64,000 bases of DNA from Halobellus clavatus (GCF_900107195.1 NZ_FNPB01000006.1:1-64000), one strand, 5' to 3'. Counted from the stretch's first letter, positions 25,033-33,953 are shown. A program made the numbers and translations. Notes: generated by a model not told the origin, from the sequence alone.

Positions 25033-26664
25033 ATGCGAATGGGAGGCGAGAGCCTGAAACGATTCGTGGACGAACTCGACTCCGTGGTGTTCGGGGTCGG
25101 GTTCTCGGTATCGCTCGTAGCCATTCTGGTCTTCTTCCTCAATCCCGACGCGTCAGCGGACCGGATGAGCCAAATAAACGAATACCTCTGGACGGAGTTT
25201 ATGTGGGTGTACATCGGGACGATGTTCCTGATGGTGACGTTCAGCCTCTGGCTGATGTTCGGTCGCTGGGGCAACATCAAACTCGGCAAGCCGAACGAGG
25301 AACCGGAGTTCGGCCTGTTGTCGTTCTTCTCGATGATGTTCTCGGCCGGCATCGCAGCCGGAATCGTGTTCTGGGGGCCGGCCGAAGCGCTCGCGCACTA
25401 CGAGACCGTTCCGCCGCTGATCGGCGCTGAAGCCGGGACGCCCGGGGCTGCGGTCGGCGCTATTCAGTACACGCTCTTTCACTGGGGGATCTCCTACTGG
25501 GTGCCGTACCTGATCGTCGCGCTGCCGATCGCGTACTACGCCTTCCGGAAGGACGCGCCGATGCGTGTCTCGACGCTCATCGCCCCATTCGTCGGCATCG
25601 ACAACCTCGACGGTTTCTGGGCGAAGACGATCGACGTCCTCGCGGTGTTCGCGACGATCGGCGGCATCGCCACGACGCTGGGCTTCGTCGGCCGGCAGTT
25701 CCTCACCGGCCTGCAGTACACGGCCGGCGTGTCGCTCGGCGACGCCGGGACCGTCGTCGTGATCACCGGTCTAACAGTCGCCTTCACCGTCTCGGTGACG
25801 CTCGGCGTGAAGAAGGGGATCGCGCGCGTCTCACTGTTCAATATGGCCGTCTTCGCTGGTCTGGCGGTCGTGACGTTCCTCCTGGGACCGACGAACTACA
25901 TTATGAACACCGGGCTCCAGGCCGTCGGGAGCTACTTCGGTGAGTTCCTCTCGATGAGCCTCTACACCAACGCGACAGGGACCGGCGAGTGGGTCGGTAA
26001 CTGGACGGTGTTCTACTGGGCCTGGGTGTTCTCCTGGGCCTGGGTGTTCTCCTGGGCGCCCTTCGGCGGACTGTTCGTGGCCCGCATCTCGAAGGGGCGG
26101 ACGATCCGACAGGTCGTCGCGACGGCGCTCATCGGCGCGACGGCCTCGACGATTCCGTGGTTCCTCACGATGGGCGGGAGCGCCATCTTTTTCGAGCGCA
26201 ACAACATCGCGCCGATGCTCCAGATGGTCGACCAGTACGGCGTCTCCGTCTCCGGCTTCCCGCTGTTCGGGGCGCTCCCGTTCGGCGGCGTTCTTTCGGC
26301 GGTATTTATGCTGCTCGTGGTGACGTTCTTCGTCACGTCGGCGGACTCCTCGACGCTGGCGCTCGGGATGCTCACCACCGGCGGCAAAGAGCACCCCTCG
26401 ACGGTCAATCGGCTCATCTGGAGTGGACTGATGGGCGGGTTGGCGTCTCTGCTCATCGTCGGCGGCGGGATCGACGCCCTCCGTTCCTCCGCCATCATCA
26501 CGGGCTTCCCCTTCGCGCTCATTTCGATCGTCGCGATAGCCGGGATGGCGTGGGAGTTCCAGTCGGTTTCACCGCTGCTCTCGTCGGATCAGGACCAGAG
26601 CCCGTCGGTGGCGCAGTCGGACGACGCAGCCCCGGTTGCCTCCTCGACCACCGACGACGACTGA
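25033..26664 (+). CDS. BCCT family compatible-solute transporter
   Basis: A 543-residue, twelve-helix carrier of the betaine/carnitine/choline family, used by halophiles to import osmolytes with Na+. Landmarks: FSAGIAAGIVFWGPAEALAH (helix 3 with the GxG Na+/substrate motif), LFHWGISYWVPYLIVALPI, and the tryptophan box of helix 8 followed by RISKGRTIRQV. At that box an 18-bp tandem duplication gives WAWVFSWAWVFSWAPF where relatives have a single WAWxxSWxPF, so six extra residues sit in the binding helix. The ATG at 25033 is chosen; 25039 is equally possible. A strong hairpin lies upstream. Confidence 0.92.
   Translation: MRMGGESLKRFVDELDSVVFGVGFSVSLVAILVFFLNPDASADRMSQINEYLWTEFMWVYIGTMFLMVTFSLWLMFGRWGNIKLGKPNEEPEFGLLSFFSMMFSAGIAAGIVFWGPAEALAHYETVPPLIGAEAGTPGAAVGAIQYTLFHWGISYWVPYLIVALPIAYYAFRKDAPMRVSTLIAPFVGIDNLDGFWAKTIDVLAVFATIGGIATTLGFVGRQFLTGLQYTAGVSLGDAGTVVVITGLTVAFTVSVTLGVKKGIARVSLFNMAVFAGLAVVTFLLGPTNYIMNTGLQAVGSYFGEFLSMSLYTNATGTGEWVGNWTVFYWAWVFSWAWVFSWAPFGGLFVARISKGRTIRQVVATALIGATASTIPWFLTMGGSAIFFERNNIAPMLQMVDQYGVSVSGFPLFGALPFGGVLSAVFMLLVVTFFVTSADSSTLALGMLTTGGKEHPSTVNRLIWSGLMGGLASLLIVGGGIDALRSSAIITGFPFALISIVAIAGMAWEFQSVSPLLSSDQDQSPSVAQSDDAAPVASSTTDDD
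26020..26055 (+). repeat. 18-bp perfect tandem duplication inside BCCT gene
   Basis: Two identical 18-base units (26020-26037 and 26038-26055), in frame, duplicate six codons of the conserved helix-8 motif. Confidence 0.95.
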
Positions 26665-26793
26665 CGCGCTCGGTCGGGAGTCGACCCGACTCACACGCAG
26701 TCCGGATCGTCGGGTGTTGATCGACACGGTCGCGTTGGTGCGGTTCGCGGCCGATTCCCACAGACCCTTATGTCGAGCCCCCCCAGGTGGGGT

Positions 26794-27078
26794 ATGGTCG
26801 ACACTGAGACCTATACGATCGAAGCGCCGAACGGCGACGTCGAGGAACTCGAACTCCCCGAGGGACTCGCCGACGTCTTCACTGAGCAGGGCGAGTCGTC
26901 CACGGCCGTCGTCGGCGACCTCCTCGTCCAGTCGTTCGCCCAGCAGGCGCACGCCGTCGTTCACCACAGTCAGGGCGAGACACCTGCGGATCTGGACGCG
27001 CTGAACGGGAAGATGGAGGAACTCTTCGAGGAGCGCTTCGGCGTCCCGCTCGAAGAGGCGATGGGCCACAGCCACTGA
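26794..27078 (+). CDS. Small conserved haloarchaeal protein
   Basis: A 94-residue acidic protein (VDTETYTIEAPNGDVEELEL...) seen across haloarchaea with unknown function. A beta-hairpin start leads to two helices (GDLLVQSFAQQAHAVVHHS) and the C-terminus ends in HSH. ATG at 26794 chosen because conservation starts there. Convergent with the ZIP transporter gene, 18 bases apart. Confidence 0.78.
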   Translation: MVDTETYTIEAPNGDVEELELPEGLADVFTEQGESSTAVVGDLLVQSFAQQAHAVVHHSQGETPADLDALNGKMEELFEERFGVPLEEAMGHSH

Positions 27079-27096
27079 GGCCGTCTGCGGGATTCG

Positions 27097-27942
27097 TCAG
27101 ACGAACGCCAGCGGAACCATTGCGAGTACGCCCGCGGTAACGCCTGCCAGCAACTCACGCCGGCCGCCGCCGGGGAGCCCCGCACCGGCTTCCAGTGCCT
27201 CGGGAATGAACTCAGAGAGCACTAGATAGATCATCGCGCCCGCAGCGAAGCCGAAGCCCGCCGGGAGAAACTGCCGCGCCACGCGAACGAAATAGAACGC
27301 GAGCACCGCACCGATCGGTTGGGGCAAGCTGGAGAAGACCGACCACCAGACGAGTTTCCAGTTCTTCACGCCCATCGAGCGCAGCGGAATCGAGATCGCG
27401 ACGCCCTCGGGAATGTTGTGGATCGAGATCGCGATCGTCATAAAGATCGCCAGCAGCGGGACGACGAAGCCGAAGAGCTCGGCTCCGCCCGCCAGACCCA
27501 GATCGGCGAAGGAGACGCCGACGGCGACGCCCTCGGGAAACGAGTGGATGGTCAGGACCCCGAGGATGAGGACCAGTTTCTTGAAGTCGGCCTCCTCGTA
27601 CTGTCGCGGGTCGACCTCGGCGGCTTCGATGAGGTCGTGTGCGACGTAGACCAAAACGACCCCAGCGAACAGCCCGGTGCCGAGCAGAACGAGTTGCTGT
27701 CGGGGAATCGCCTCGATCGAGGCCCCCGACAGCGAGACGTTGATGTACGCGCCCAGGGCTTCGAGTACCAGTCCGAACACCGACGCCGAGAGCATAATCC
27801 CCGAGGCGATCCCCCACAGCGCGACGTTCCATCGGTCGCTCACGTCCGAGACGAAGAAGAACGGCAGCGCGCCCAACCCGGTGGCGAGCGCGGTGATGAA
27901 CCCTGCGACGAAGACGAAGAGGAACGCTCCGAGAGCCACCAT
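27097..27942 (-). CDS. ZIP family metal transporter
   Basis: A 281-residue, eight-helix transporter of the ZIP family (GufA-like), which imports zinc or another divalent metal. The two metal-binding helices are unmistakable: HSFPEGVAVG (~148-157) and HNIPEGVAIS (~185-194). The loop after helix 3 is acidic rather than histidine-rich. ATG at 27940-27942. Its promoter holds a TATA box at leaderless distance and an inverted repeat that could bind a metal-dependent repressor. Confidence 0.93.
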   Translation of the reverse strand: MVALGAFLFVFVAGFITALATGLGALPFFFVSDVSDRWNVALWGIASGIMLSASVFGLVLEALGAYINVSLSGASIEAIPRQQLVLLGTGLFAGVVLVYVAHDLIEAAEVDPRQYEEADFKKLVLILGVLTIHSFPEGVAVGVSFADLGLAGGAELFGFVVPLLAIFMTIAISIHNIPEGVAISIPLRSMGVKNWKLVWWSVFSSLPQPIGAVLAFYFVRVARQFLPAGFGFAAGAMIYLVLSEFIPEALEAGAGLPGGGRRELLAGVTAGVLAMVPLAFV

Positions 27943-27966
27943 ACCAGTGGCTAGCAGACGAACGAG

Positions 27967-27975
27967 TATAAATAT
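27967..27975 (-). promoter_or_regulatory. TATA box of ZIP transporter gene
   Basis: ATATTTATA on the minus strand, 25-33 bases before the ATG, a textbook leaderless archaeal promoter position. Confidence 0.6.
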
Positions 27976-27992
27976 TTCATATTCCTTACCAA

Positions 27993-28008
27993 TTTTGGCA
28001 GACCTAAA
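27993..28008. promoter_or_regulatory. Possible DtxR-family metal-repressor site
   Basis: TTTTGG-caga-CCTAAA is an inverted repeat with five of six pairs matching, about 18 bases upstream of the ZIP TATA box. It resembles the TTAGG-N-CCTAA type of site recognised by DtxR/MntR-like repressors. It lies in the divergent gap, so it could also act on the MazG-like gene. Confidence 0.4.
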
Positions 28009-28085
28009 TCAGCCGTTCGAGAGGCTTCGGACTGATCGCAGTGTGCGTCGTTTCACAATCGAAACACTTTCGACCGAACACTCGT

Positions 28086-28406
28086 ATGCGACGGACGATG
28101 CGCAACAGCCAGCGACGCGTCGCCGAATTTCTCGACGACGAGGACCTTCACGCCCCGCCAGCGTACAGACTCTTAGACCTGAGCGCGGAGGTCGGCGAAC
28201 TGGCCGCAGACGCGACAGCGTCCAGCGGATACGGCTCCGATCCCGACGCGCTGTCGGTCCAGCGCGACGAGCTGGGTGACGCGCTCTTCGCTCTGCTCGC
28301 GCTGGCAGACGAACTCGATATCGACGCTGCAGCGGCACTCGAGGAATCGATCGCGAAGTACGAGGCGCGAATCGACGACGGAGGGGCGCCAGGCTCCGGC
28401 GAGTGA
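28086..28406 (+). CDS. MazG-like nucleotide pyrophosphohydrolase
   Basis: A 106-residue all-alpha NTP pyrophosphohydrolase. The MazG metal-binding pattern is present as LLDLSAEVGELAADA (EVGEL giving ExxE) and RDELGDALFALLALADEL (ELGDAL giving ExxD). These enzymes cleave NTPs or dNTPs to the monophosphate and clear abnormal nucleotides. ATG at 28086 chosen; another at 28098 is possible. Next comes the YbaK-like gene, 47 bases downstream, probably co-transcribed. Confidence 0.85.
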   Translation: MRRTMRNSQRRVAEFLDDEDLHAPPAYRLLDLSAEVGELAADATASSGYGSDPDALSVQRDELGDALFALLALADELDIDAAAALEESIAKYEARIDDGGAPGSGE

Positions 28407-28453
28407 CCCCTCACGGCGAAGTGCTCTTGCCGCCGGGCACGGAGTGAGCGTAT

Positions 28454-28921
28454 ATGCACGCACGAGCACGCGAGTTCGCCGACCGAGCACGCGAGCGATA
28501 CGGCCTCGATCTGACGATCCAGGGGTTCCCCGAGGGCACGGAGACGGCTGCGGACGCCGCCGAGGCGATCGGCTGTGCGGTCGGACAGATCGCGAGCAGT
28601 CTGGTGTTCGCTGCCGACGGCGACCTGGTCGTCGTCGTGACGAGCGGTGCGAACCGCGTGAACGAGTCTCGGCTCGCGTCGCATCTCGGGAGCGAGTCCG
28701 TCTCGATGGCCGCCCCCGAGGAAATCAAAGACGTCGTGGGGTGGTCGATCGGCGGTGTCCCACCCTTCTGTCACGACGCGTCGCTCCCGGTCTACGTCGA
28801 CGAGACACTGCTCGCACACGACACCGTCTGGGCGGCCGCGGGTGCCCCCACTGCAGTCTTCCCGATCGCTCCGGACGAACTCGTCGAACTCACCGACGCG
28901 ACGGTCGTGGACGTCTGCTAG
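28454..28921 (+). CDS. YbaK/ProX-type aminoacyl-tRNA editing protein
   Basis: A 155-residue protein of the YbaK/EbsC superfamily that hydrolyses mischarged tRNAs such as Cys-tRNA(Pro). The expected core is seen in AAEAIGCAVGQIASSLVF (~35-52), VVVVTSGANRVN, then GWSIGGVPPFCH (~97-108) and the closing AGAPTAVFPIAPDELVEL. Length is normal for stand-alone members. It follows the MazG-like gene; both are quality-control hydrolases. Confidence 0.9.
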   Translation: MHARAREFADRARERYGLDLTIQGFPEGTETAADAAEAIGCAVGQIASSLVFAADGDLVVVVTSGANRVNESRLASHLGSESVSMAAPEEIKDVVGWSIGGVPPFCHDASLPVYVDETLLAHDTVWAAAGAPTAVFPIAPDELVELTDATVVDVC

Positions 28922-29090
28922 TGGGTACTCTCAGTATTCACCGCCGGGTGCCCCCCCGTTGACGGCGCCCGACGGTACGGGACGAGAGTAATCAGTATCT
29001 CTCTCGCGCCGATCGAGCGTTCGGGAGCAATCGGACGTGAGCGACCGGTTCGGCGATCGATAACTCGAAACCGAGTACACGAAGGCTGGA

Positions 29091-29096
29091 TTTAAG
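29091..29096 (+). promoter_or_regulatory. TATA box of ADP-forming acyl-CoA synthetase operon
   Basis: TTTAAG, 26-31 bases before the ATG at 29122. Confidence 0.5.
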
Positions 29097-29121
29097 CACC
29101 GAGGCGGAGTATCCCCAGCCG

Positions 29122-31215
29122 ATGGCAGAGCTATCCGAGTTGTTCGCGCCCGAGCGCATCGCCGTCGTGGGCGCGACCGATCGCGAGGGCTCCGTCGGAC
29201 GGGCCATTATGGAGAACCTCATCGATTCCTACGTCGGTGCGGTCGTGCCCGTGAATCCGAGCAGGGAGGCGGTCTTCGACCGCACTGCCTACGACGGGGT
29301 AGCGGAGACCGACGCCGACCTCGCGGTGGTGGTCGTCCCGCCGGACATCGCGGTCGAGGCCGTCCGCGAAGCCGGTGAAGCCGGAATCAAGAGCGTGGTG
29401 GTCATCACCGCCGGCTTCGGCGAGACCGGGAGTGAAGGTGCCGCCCGCGAGCAGGAGCTTCGAGCGGTCGCCGAGTCGTACGACATCGACCTGGTCGGCC
29501 CGAACAGCCTCGGGATTATGTCGACACCGGTCGGAATGAACGCCAGTTTCGGCCCCGAGGACGCACAGTCGGGCCGGATGTCGTTTATGAGCCAGTCGGG
29601 CGCGTTCATCACGGCCGTCCTCGACTGGGCCAACGAGCAGGGGATCGGGTTCAAAGACGTGGTGTCGCTCGGCAACAAGGCCGTCCTCGACGAATCGGAT
29701 TTCGTCGAATCGTGGGGCGAAGACCCTGATACCGACGTGGTCATCGGGTATCTCGAAGGCATCGACGACGGACAGCAGTTCATCCGGACGGCCCGCGAAG
29801 TCACCCAGGAGACGCCAATCGTCCTCGTGAAATCGGGCCGAACCGACGCGGGCGCGCAGGCGGCCTCGAGTCACACCGGCACCATTGCCGGGTCCGACGA
29901 GGCCTACGAGGCGGGCCTCGATCAGGCCGGCGTCATCCGCGCGGAGTCGGTGCAGGAACTCTTCGACGCCGCCCGCGTCCTCGAGAGCCAACCGGTTCCC
30001 GAGCGCGACGGCGTCGCGGTGATCACCAACGCGGGCGGCCCGGGCGTGATGACCACAGACGCCATCGGCGACTCGCGGCTCTCGATGGCCTCGTTCACCG
30101 ACGAGACGCTCGACGCCTTCCGGGAGGCGCTGCCAGCAGGCGGCAACGTCTACAACCCCGTCGACGTCGTCGGCGACGCAGACAACGAGCGCTTCCGCGA
30201 CGCAATCGACGTCGCCCTGGCCGACGAGAACGTCGGGAGCGTCATCGTCCTCGCCTGTCCGACGGCGGTCCTCGACTACGAGGCGCTGGCCGAGGAGACC
30301 GTCGCGCTGCAGGCCCACCACGGCAAACCGGTCGCGGCCTGCTTTATGGGCGGCGGGCGGGTCGACGCCGCAGCGCGGACGCTCGCTGAGGCCGGGATCC
30401 CGAACTACTTCGATCCCGCGCGGGCTGTGGGCGGCCTCGACGCCCTCTCGCAGTTCCGCGACATCTCGACACGCGAGTACCGGGAGCCGACCGAATTCGA
30501 CGTCGACCGCGACCGCGCGCGAGAGATCCTCTCCGCCGTCGAGGACCGCGAGGACACCCGACTCGGGGTCGAAGCGATGGAGTTGCTCGACGCGTACGGC
30601 ATCGAGACACCCCAAGGCGGCATCGTGGATGCGCCCGCAGACGCACTGGAGATCGCAGAGGACATCGACGGCGACGTGGTGATGAAGATCGTCAGCCCCG
30701 ACATTCTGCACAAATCGGACATCGGCGGCGTCAAGGTCGGCGTCTCCCACGAGAACGTCTACGACGCCTACGAGGACCTGGTCTCGCGGGCTCGCAACTA
30801 CCAGCCGGACGCGACGATCATCGGCGTTCAGGTTCAGGAGATGGTCGACCTCGACGCCGGTGTCGAGACCATCGTCGGTGTCAACCGCGACCCACAGTTC
30901 GGACCGCTCTTACTCTTCGGACTCGGTGGGATCTTCGTCGAGACGCTCGAAGACACGACGTTCCGCGTCGCCCCCGTCTCGCGCCCCGAGGCCGCGGCGA
31001 TGACCGACGAGATCGACGCCGCGCCGCTCCTGCGCGGGGCGCGCGGCCGCGATCCGGTCGACGTCGAAGGCGTCGTCGAGACGATTCAGCGGCTCTCACA
31101 GCTCGTGACCGACTTCCCCGCGATCTTGGAACTGGACATCAACCCACTGGTGGCCGGGCCAGACGGCGTTTCCGCCGTCGACGTGCGGCTCACCGTCGAC
31201 CCCGACCGACTCTGA
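29122..31215 (+). CDS. Acetate--CoA ligase (ADP-forming), fused alpha-beta
   Basis: A 697-residue enzyme that interconverts acetyl-CoA (or another acyl-CoA) and ADP + Pi with acetate and ATP, the archaeal energy-conserving route for acetate formation. The alpha part has a CoA-binding Rossmann domain (AVVGATDREGSVGRAI) and two succinyl-CoA-ligase-type domains. The phospho-relay His lies in ASSHTGTIAGSDEAY (His 251). The beta part is an ATP-grasp domain from ~470 (KIVSPDILHKSDIGGVKVGV, LLFGLGGIFVE). Fused alpha-beta order is usual in haloarchaea. Followed after 15 bases by the DRTGG protein gene, so one operon. It could use longer or branched acids instead. Confidence 0.92.
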   Translation: MAELSELFAPERIAVVGATDREGSVGRAIMENLIDSYVGAVVPVNPSREAVFDRTAYDGVAETDADLAVVVVPPDIAVEAVREAGEAGIKSVVVITAGFGETGSEGAAREQELRAVAESYDIDLVGPNSLGIMSTPVGMNASFGPEDAQSGRMSFMSQSGAFITAVLDWANEQGIGFKDVVSLGNKAVLDESDFVESWGEDPDTDVVIGYLEGIDDGQQFIRTAREVTQETPIVLVKSGRTDAGAQAASSHTGTIAGSDEAYEAGLDQAGVIRAESVQELFDAARVLESQPVPERDGVAVITNAGGPGVMTTDAIGDSRLSMASFTDETLDAFREALPAGGNVYNPVDVVGDADNERFRDAIDVALADENVGSVIVLACPTAVLDYEALAEETVALQAHHGKPVAACFMGGGRVDAAARTLAEAGIPNYFDPARAVGGLDALSQFRDISTREYREPTEFDVDRDRAREILSAVEDREDTRLGVEAMELLDAYGIETPQGGIVDAPADALEIAEDIDGDVVMKIVSPDILHKSDIGGVKVGVSHENVYDAYEDLVSRARNYQPDATIIGVQVQEMVDLDAGVETIVGVNRDPQFGPLLLFGLGGIFVETLEDTTFRVAPVSRPEAAAMTDEIDAAPLLRGARGRDPVDVEGVVETIQRLSQLVTDFPAILELDINPLVAGPDGVSAVDVRLTVDPDRL

Positions 31216-31230
31216 CGGAGGACCCCACAG

Positions 31231-32337
31231 ATGCACACCAACACCCTACTCGTCACCTCGATGGAGGAAAGCACCGGCAAGACGGCAGTTACGCTCGCGC
31301 TCGGCCGCCTGGCGCAGGACCGCGGCCTCTCGGTGGGCTATATGAAACCGATGGGCACCCGCCTCCAGTCGAACGTCGGCAAGACGCTCGACGAGGATCC
31401 GATGCTCGCGCGGGAACTGCTGGATCTCGACAGCGAGATGCACCAGATGGAGCCGATCGTCTACTCGCCGACGTTCATCGACGGCGCGATCAGGGGGCAG
31501 GAGGACCCCGAGGAACTCGCCGGCGTCGTCGAGGGACACTTCGCGGACCTCGCCGCCGGCACTGACCTGATGCTCGTCGAGGGCGGCGGTTCGTGGACCA
31601 CCGGCGGTATCGTGGAGTTGACCGATCCAGACGTCGCTGCCCGACTCGACGCCTCCGTCCTGCTCGTCGCCGACTACGAGCAACCCGGCAGCGTCGATGA
31701 CGTGCTCGCCGCCGCCGACGCGTTCGGTGACCGCCTCGCTGGCGTGCTGTTCAACGGCGTCGCGGACGCCGTCTTCGACGAACTCGAACAGGAGGTGGTT
31801 CCGTTCCTCGAGAGCCGCGGCGTGCCCGTGATCGGCATCGTCTCCCGCGAGCGGGACCTCGCGGGCGTGACCGTCGACGCGCTCGCGGCCGAACTGGGCG
31901 CGGAGGACCTCGTCAGCGGCGATCGCGACGCCTACGTCGAGCGGTTCCTCGTCGGTGCGATGGGCGGCGACGCCGCACTGCGGTACTTCCGTCGGACGAA
32001 GAACGCCGCGGTCATCACCGGCGGCGATCGCTCGGAGATCGTCACCGCCGCTCTCGAAGCCCCGGGCGTCAACGCCATCATCCTCACCGGGGGACATCGT
32101 CCCACCCCGGCCGTGCTCGGGAACGCCGAGGAGAAGGGCGTGCCGATCCTCCTGGCCACCGGTGACACGCTCTCTGTCGTCGATCGCGCCGAGACGGTGG
32201 TCAACACCGGCCGCGCCCGCGACGCCGAGACCATCGATCGGATGCGCGACCTCCTCAACGACCACGCCGACGTGGACGCACTGCTCGGCTCACCGCAGGG
32301 GGCAGAAGACGGATCCGACGGGGACGCGGACACCTGA
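31231..32337 (+). CDS. Phosphotransacetylase-family P-loop/DRTGG protein
   Basis: A 368-residue protein that resembles the N-terminal regulatory part of long bacterial phosphotransacetylases without the catalytic domain. It opens with a dethiobiotin-synthetase-like P-loop (TSMEESTGKTAVTLALG, ~9-25) and LVEGGGSWTTGG (~114), then a DRTGG domain (~205-320) containing GDAALRYFRRTKNAAVITGG and NAIILTGGHRP. Co-transcribed with the acetate--CoA ligase. In archaea it may sense nucleotides and regulate that enzyme; this is inference, since no activity is firmly known. The tail is acidic. Confidence 0.85.
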   Translation: MHTNTLLVTSMEESTGKTAVTLALGRLAQDRGLSVGYMKPMGTRLQSNVGKTLDEDPMLARELLDLDSEMHQMEPIVYSPTFIDGAIRGQEDPEELAGVVEGHFADLAAGTDLMLVEGGGSWTTGGIVELTDPDVAARLDASVLLVADYEQPGSVDDVLAAADAFGDRLAGVLFNGVADAVFDELEQEVVPFLESRGVPVIGIVSRERDLAGVTVDALAAELGAEDLVSGDRDAYVERFLVGAMGGDAALRYFRRTKNAAVITGGDRSEIVTAALEAPGVNAIILTGGHRPTPAVLGNAEEKGVPILLATGDTLSVVDRAETVVNTGRARDAETIDRMRDLLNDHADVDALLGSPQGAEDGSDGDADT

Positions 32338-32399
32338 GCGCCGCAGCGGGGGTTCCAACTCCCGGAGTCCGTCTCGAACGATAGCTCACGGCCGACCAA

Positions 32400-33524
32400 C
32401 TAGTCGGCTGCCGCGTCCAGTTCCCATCCTCTCGTCGTCCGGTTCAATCGCTCGCACCCGTCTTCGGTCACGACCACCAGGTCCTCGATTCGAACGCCGA
32501 ACGCGCCGTCGAGGTAGACCCCAGGCTCGACGCTGAAGACCATCCCCGGCTCCAGCGTCCGATCGCTGCCGGCGACGATGTAGGGGGCTTCGTGGACGTC
32601 GAGGCCGACGCCGTGCCCGGTCCGGTGGACGAACGCGTCGCCGTATCCGGCGTCCTCGATCACTGAACGGGCCGCCTCGTCGACCGCCGACGCGGTGACC
32701 CCGGGCGCGACGGTGTCGACTGCGGCCGCCTGCGCTTTCTCGACGACCGCGTGCACCTCGCGGAACCGCTCGCCGGGGTCGCCGTCGAAGACCACGGTTC
32801 GGGTCTGATCGCTCGCGTATCCGTCGACGCGCGTCCCGAAGTCGAGGACGACCGGATCGCCCGGCGCGATTCGCCGCTCGCCGTGCGTGTGGTGCGGCAT
32901 TGCGCCGTTCGGCCCGGAGCCGACGATCGTCTCGAAAGAGACGCCTTCGCCGCCGGCCTCAGTGAGGAACGACTCGATACGACCGGCGAGTTCGGCCTCG
33001 GTCAGTCCGATCGCGTCCTCGCCGAGTGCACGGACGCGCTCCATCGCCGCATCTGCCGCCCGAGCGGCGGTCCGGAGCGCCGCCAGTTCCGCGTCGTCCT
33101 TCCGGGCCCGGAGGTCGGCGAGCACGCCGCTCGCGAGCTCGATCGTCGCCCCCGGCCTGACGGCCCGAAGGTCCTGCATAAACGTCACCCACATCCGATC
33201 GTCGACGTAGAGGTCCGGCGCGGCCGGGATGCCGAGGTCGTCGAAGAGCGTCGCGAGCGCTGTCACCGGATCCGCAGCGTCGCCCCAGGTCTCGAGTTCC
33301 CGGACCCAGGTGGTCGAACGGAGTTGCGATTCGTACAGTTCGGGCGCGAAGAACGTCGCGTCGCCGACGGCGGGAAGCAGCAAGAAGAGGTGTCGCTCGC
33401 GCTGTTCGTCGGCGAACCCCGTGAGGTACTGGAGGGACCGGCCGGGGACGCAGATCAGCGCGTCCGCGCCACTGTCGGCGAGTTCGGCTTGGACCGCTTC
33501 AGTGCGGCGCTCGTACGGATTCAC
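32400..33524 (-). CDS. M24 family Xaa-Pro-type aminopeptidase
   Basis: A 374-residue metallopeptidase of the pita-bread fold. All five metal ligands are visible: D in VVLDFGTRVDG, D in YASDQTRTV, H in HRTGHGVGLDVHE, E in VFSVEPGVY and E in FGVRIEDLV. The N-terminal creatinase-like domain (residues 1-135) includes LQYLTGFADEQRERHLFLLL. Such enzymes remove the residue before proline from peptides. I chose a GTG at 33522-33524; the longer frame begins with a TTG at 33551, which is less likely. Confidence 0.9.
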   Translation of the reverse strand: MNPYERRTEAVQAELADSGADALICVPGRSLQYLTGFADEQRERHLFLLLPAVGDATFFAPELYESQLRSTTWVRELETWGDAADPVTALATLFDDLGIPAAPDLYVDDRMWVTFMQDLRAVRPGATIELASGVLADLRARKDDAELAALRTAARAADAAMERVRALGEDAIGLTEAELAGRIESFLTEAGGEGVSFETIVGSGPNGAMPHHTHGERRIAPGDPVVLDFGTRVDGYASDQTRTVVFDGDPGERFREVHAVVEKAQAAAVDTVAPGVTASAVDEAARSVIEDAGYGDAFVHRTGHGVGLDVHEAPYIVAGSDRTLEPGMVFSVEPGVYLDGAFGVRIEDLVVVTEDGCERLNRTTRGWELDAAAD

Positions 33525-33696
33525 ACGTAGCAGGTGCGCGTATGCGCACAAGAAGGTTGTCGAAGGGACCGTGCTCGTCGCTCCCGCGTCGGTCGCCAGT
33601 CATACAAGCGTCAGCCGCGCGTCTGACGATCCGAATCCGGCCGCTCGACGGCCATAACGAGTCATTAACTATTACATATGCCTCCAAAGATGGCGT

Positions 33697-33873
33697 ATGG
33701 ACTTCGACTGGCCAACGTACTTCGAGTGCGCCGCGTGTGGAACCGAACTCCCGGCCGACTCGGTTCAGTACGACGACCTGGGCTATCCCCAGTGTCCCGA
33801 GTGCGCGGCCCGCACCGGGCCGCTCGCGAGCGTCGAAGCCGCCGAGGCAGTCGAGCCGGAACTCGCCGACTGA
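33697..33873 (+). CDS. Zinc-ribbon microprotein, 58 aa
   Basis: A very small protein starting at ATG 33697: DFDWPTYFECAACGTELPAD... with two CxxC pairs (CAAC at residues 10-13 and CPEC at ~34-37), enough for one zinc site, then an acidic tail. Haloarchaea encode many such small zinc-finger proteins, several of which affect biofilm, motility or regulation. An AT-rich TATA-like stretch (TTAACTATTACATA, 33665-33678) lies upstream. Function unknown. It is followed 80 bases later by another small gene on the same strand. Confidence 0.75.
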   Translation: MDFDWPTYFECAACGTELPADSVQYDDLGYPQCPECAARTGPLASVEAAEAVEPELAD

Positions 33874-33953
33874 CGGGTCCTGGTGCCGTTCGCTCGGCGA
33901 CTTCATCTCTGGGGACCGGAACATACAGACCGCGCCGAGCCGATGCACTGCGT

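Noticed and set aside
29131-30750. 539-codon minus-strand frame inside the acetate--CoA ligase gene
   Set aside because: Mirror frame of a clear conserved enzyme; no domain pattern of its own.
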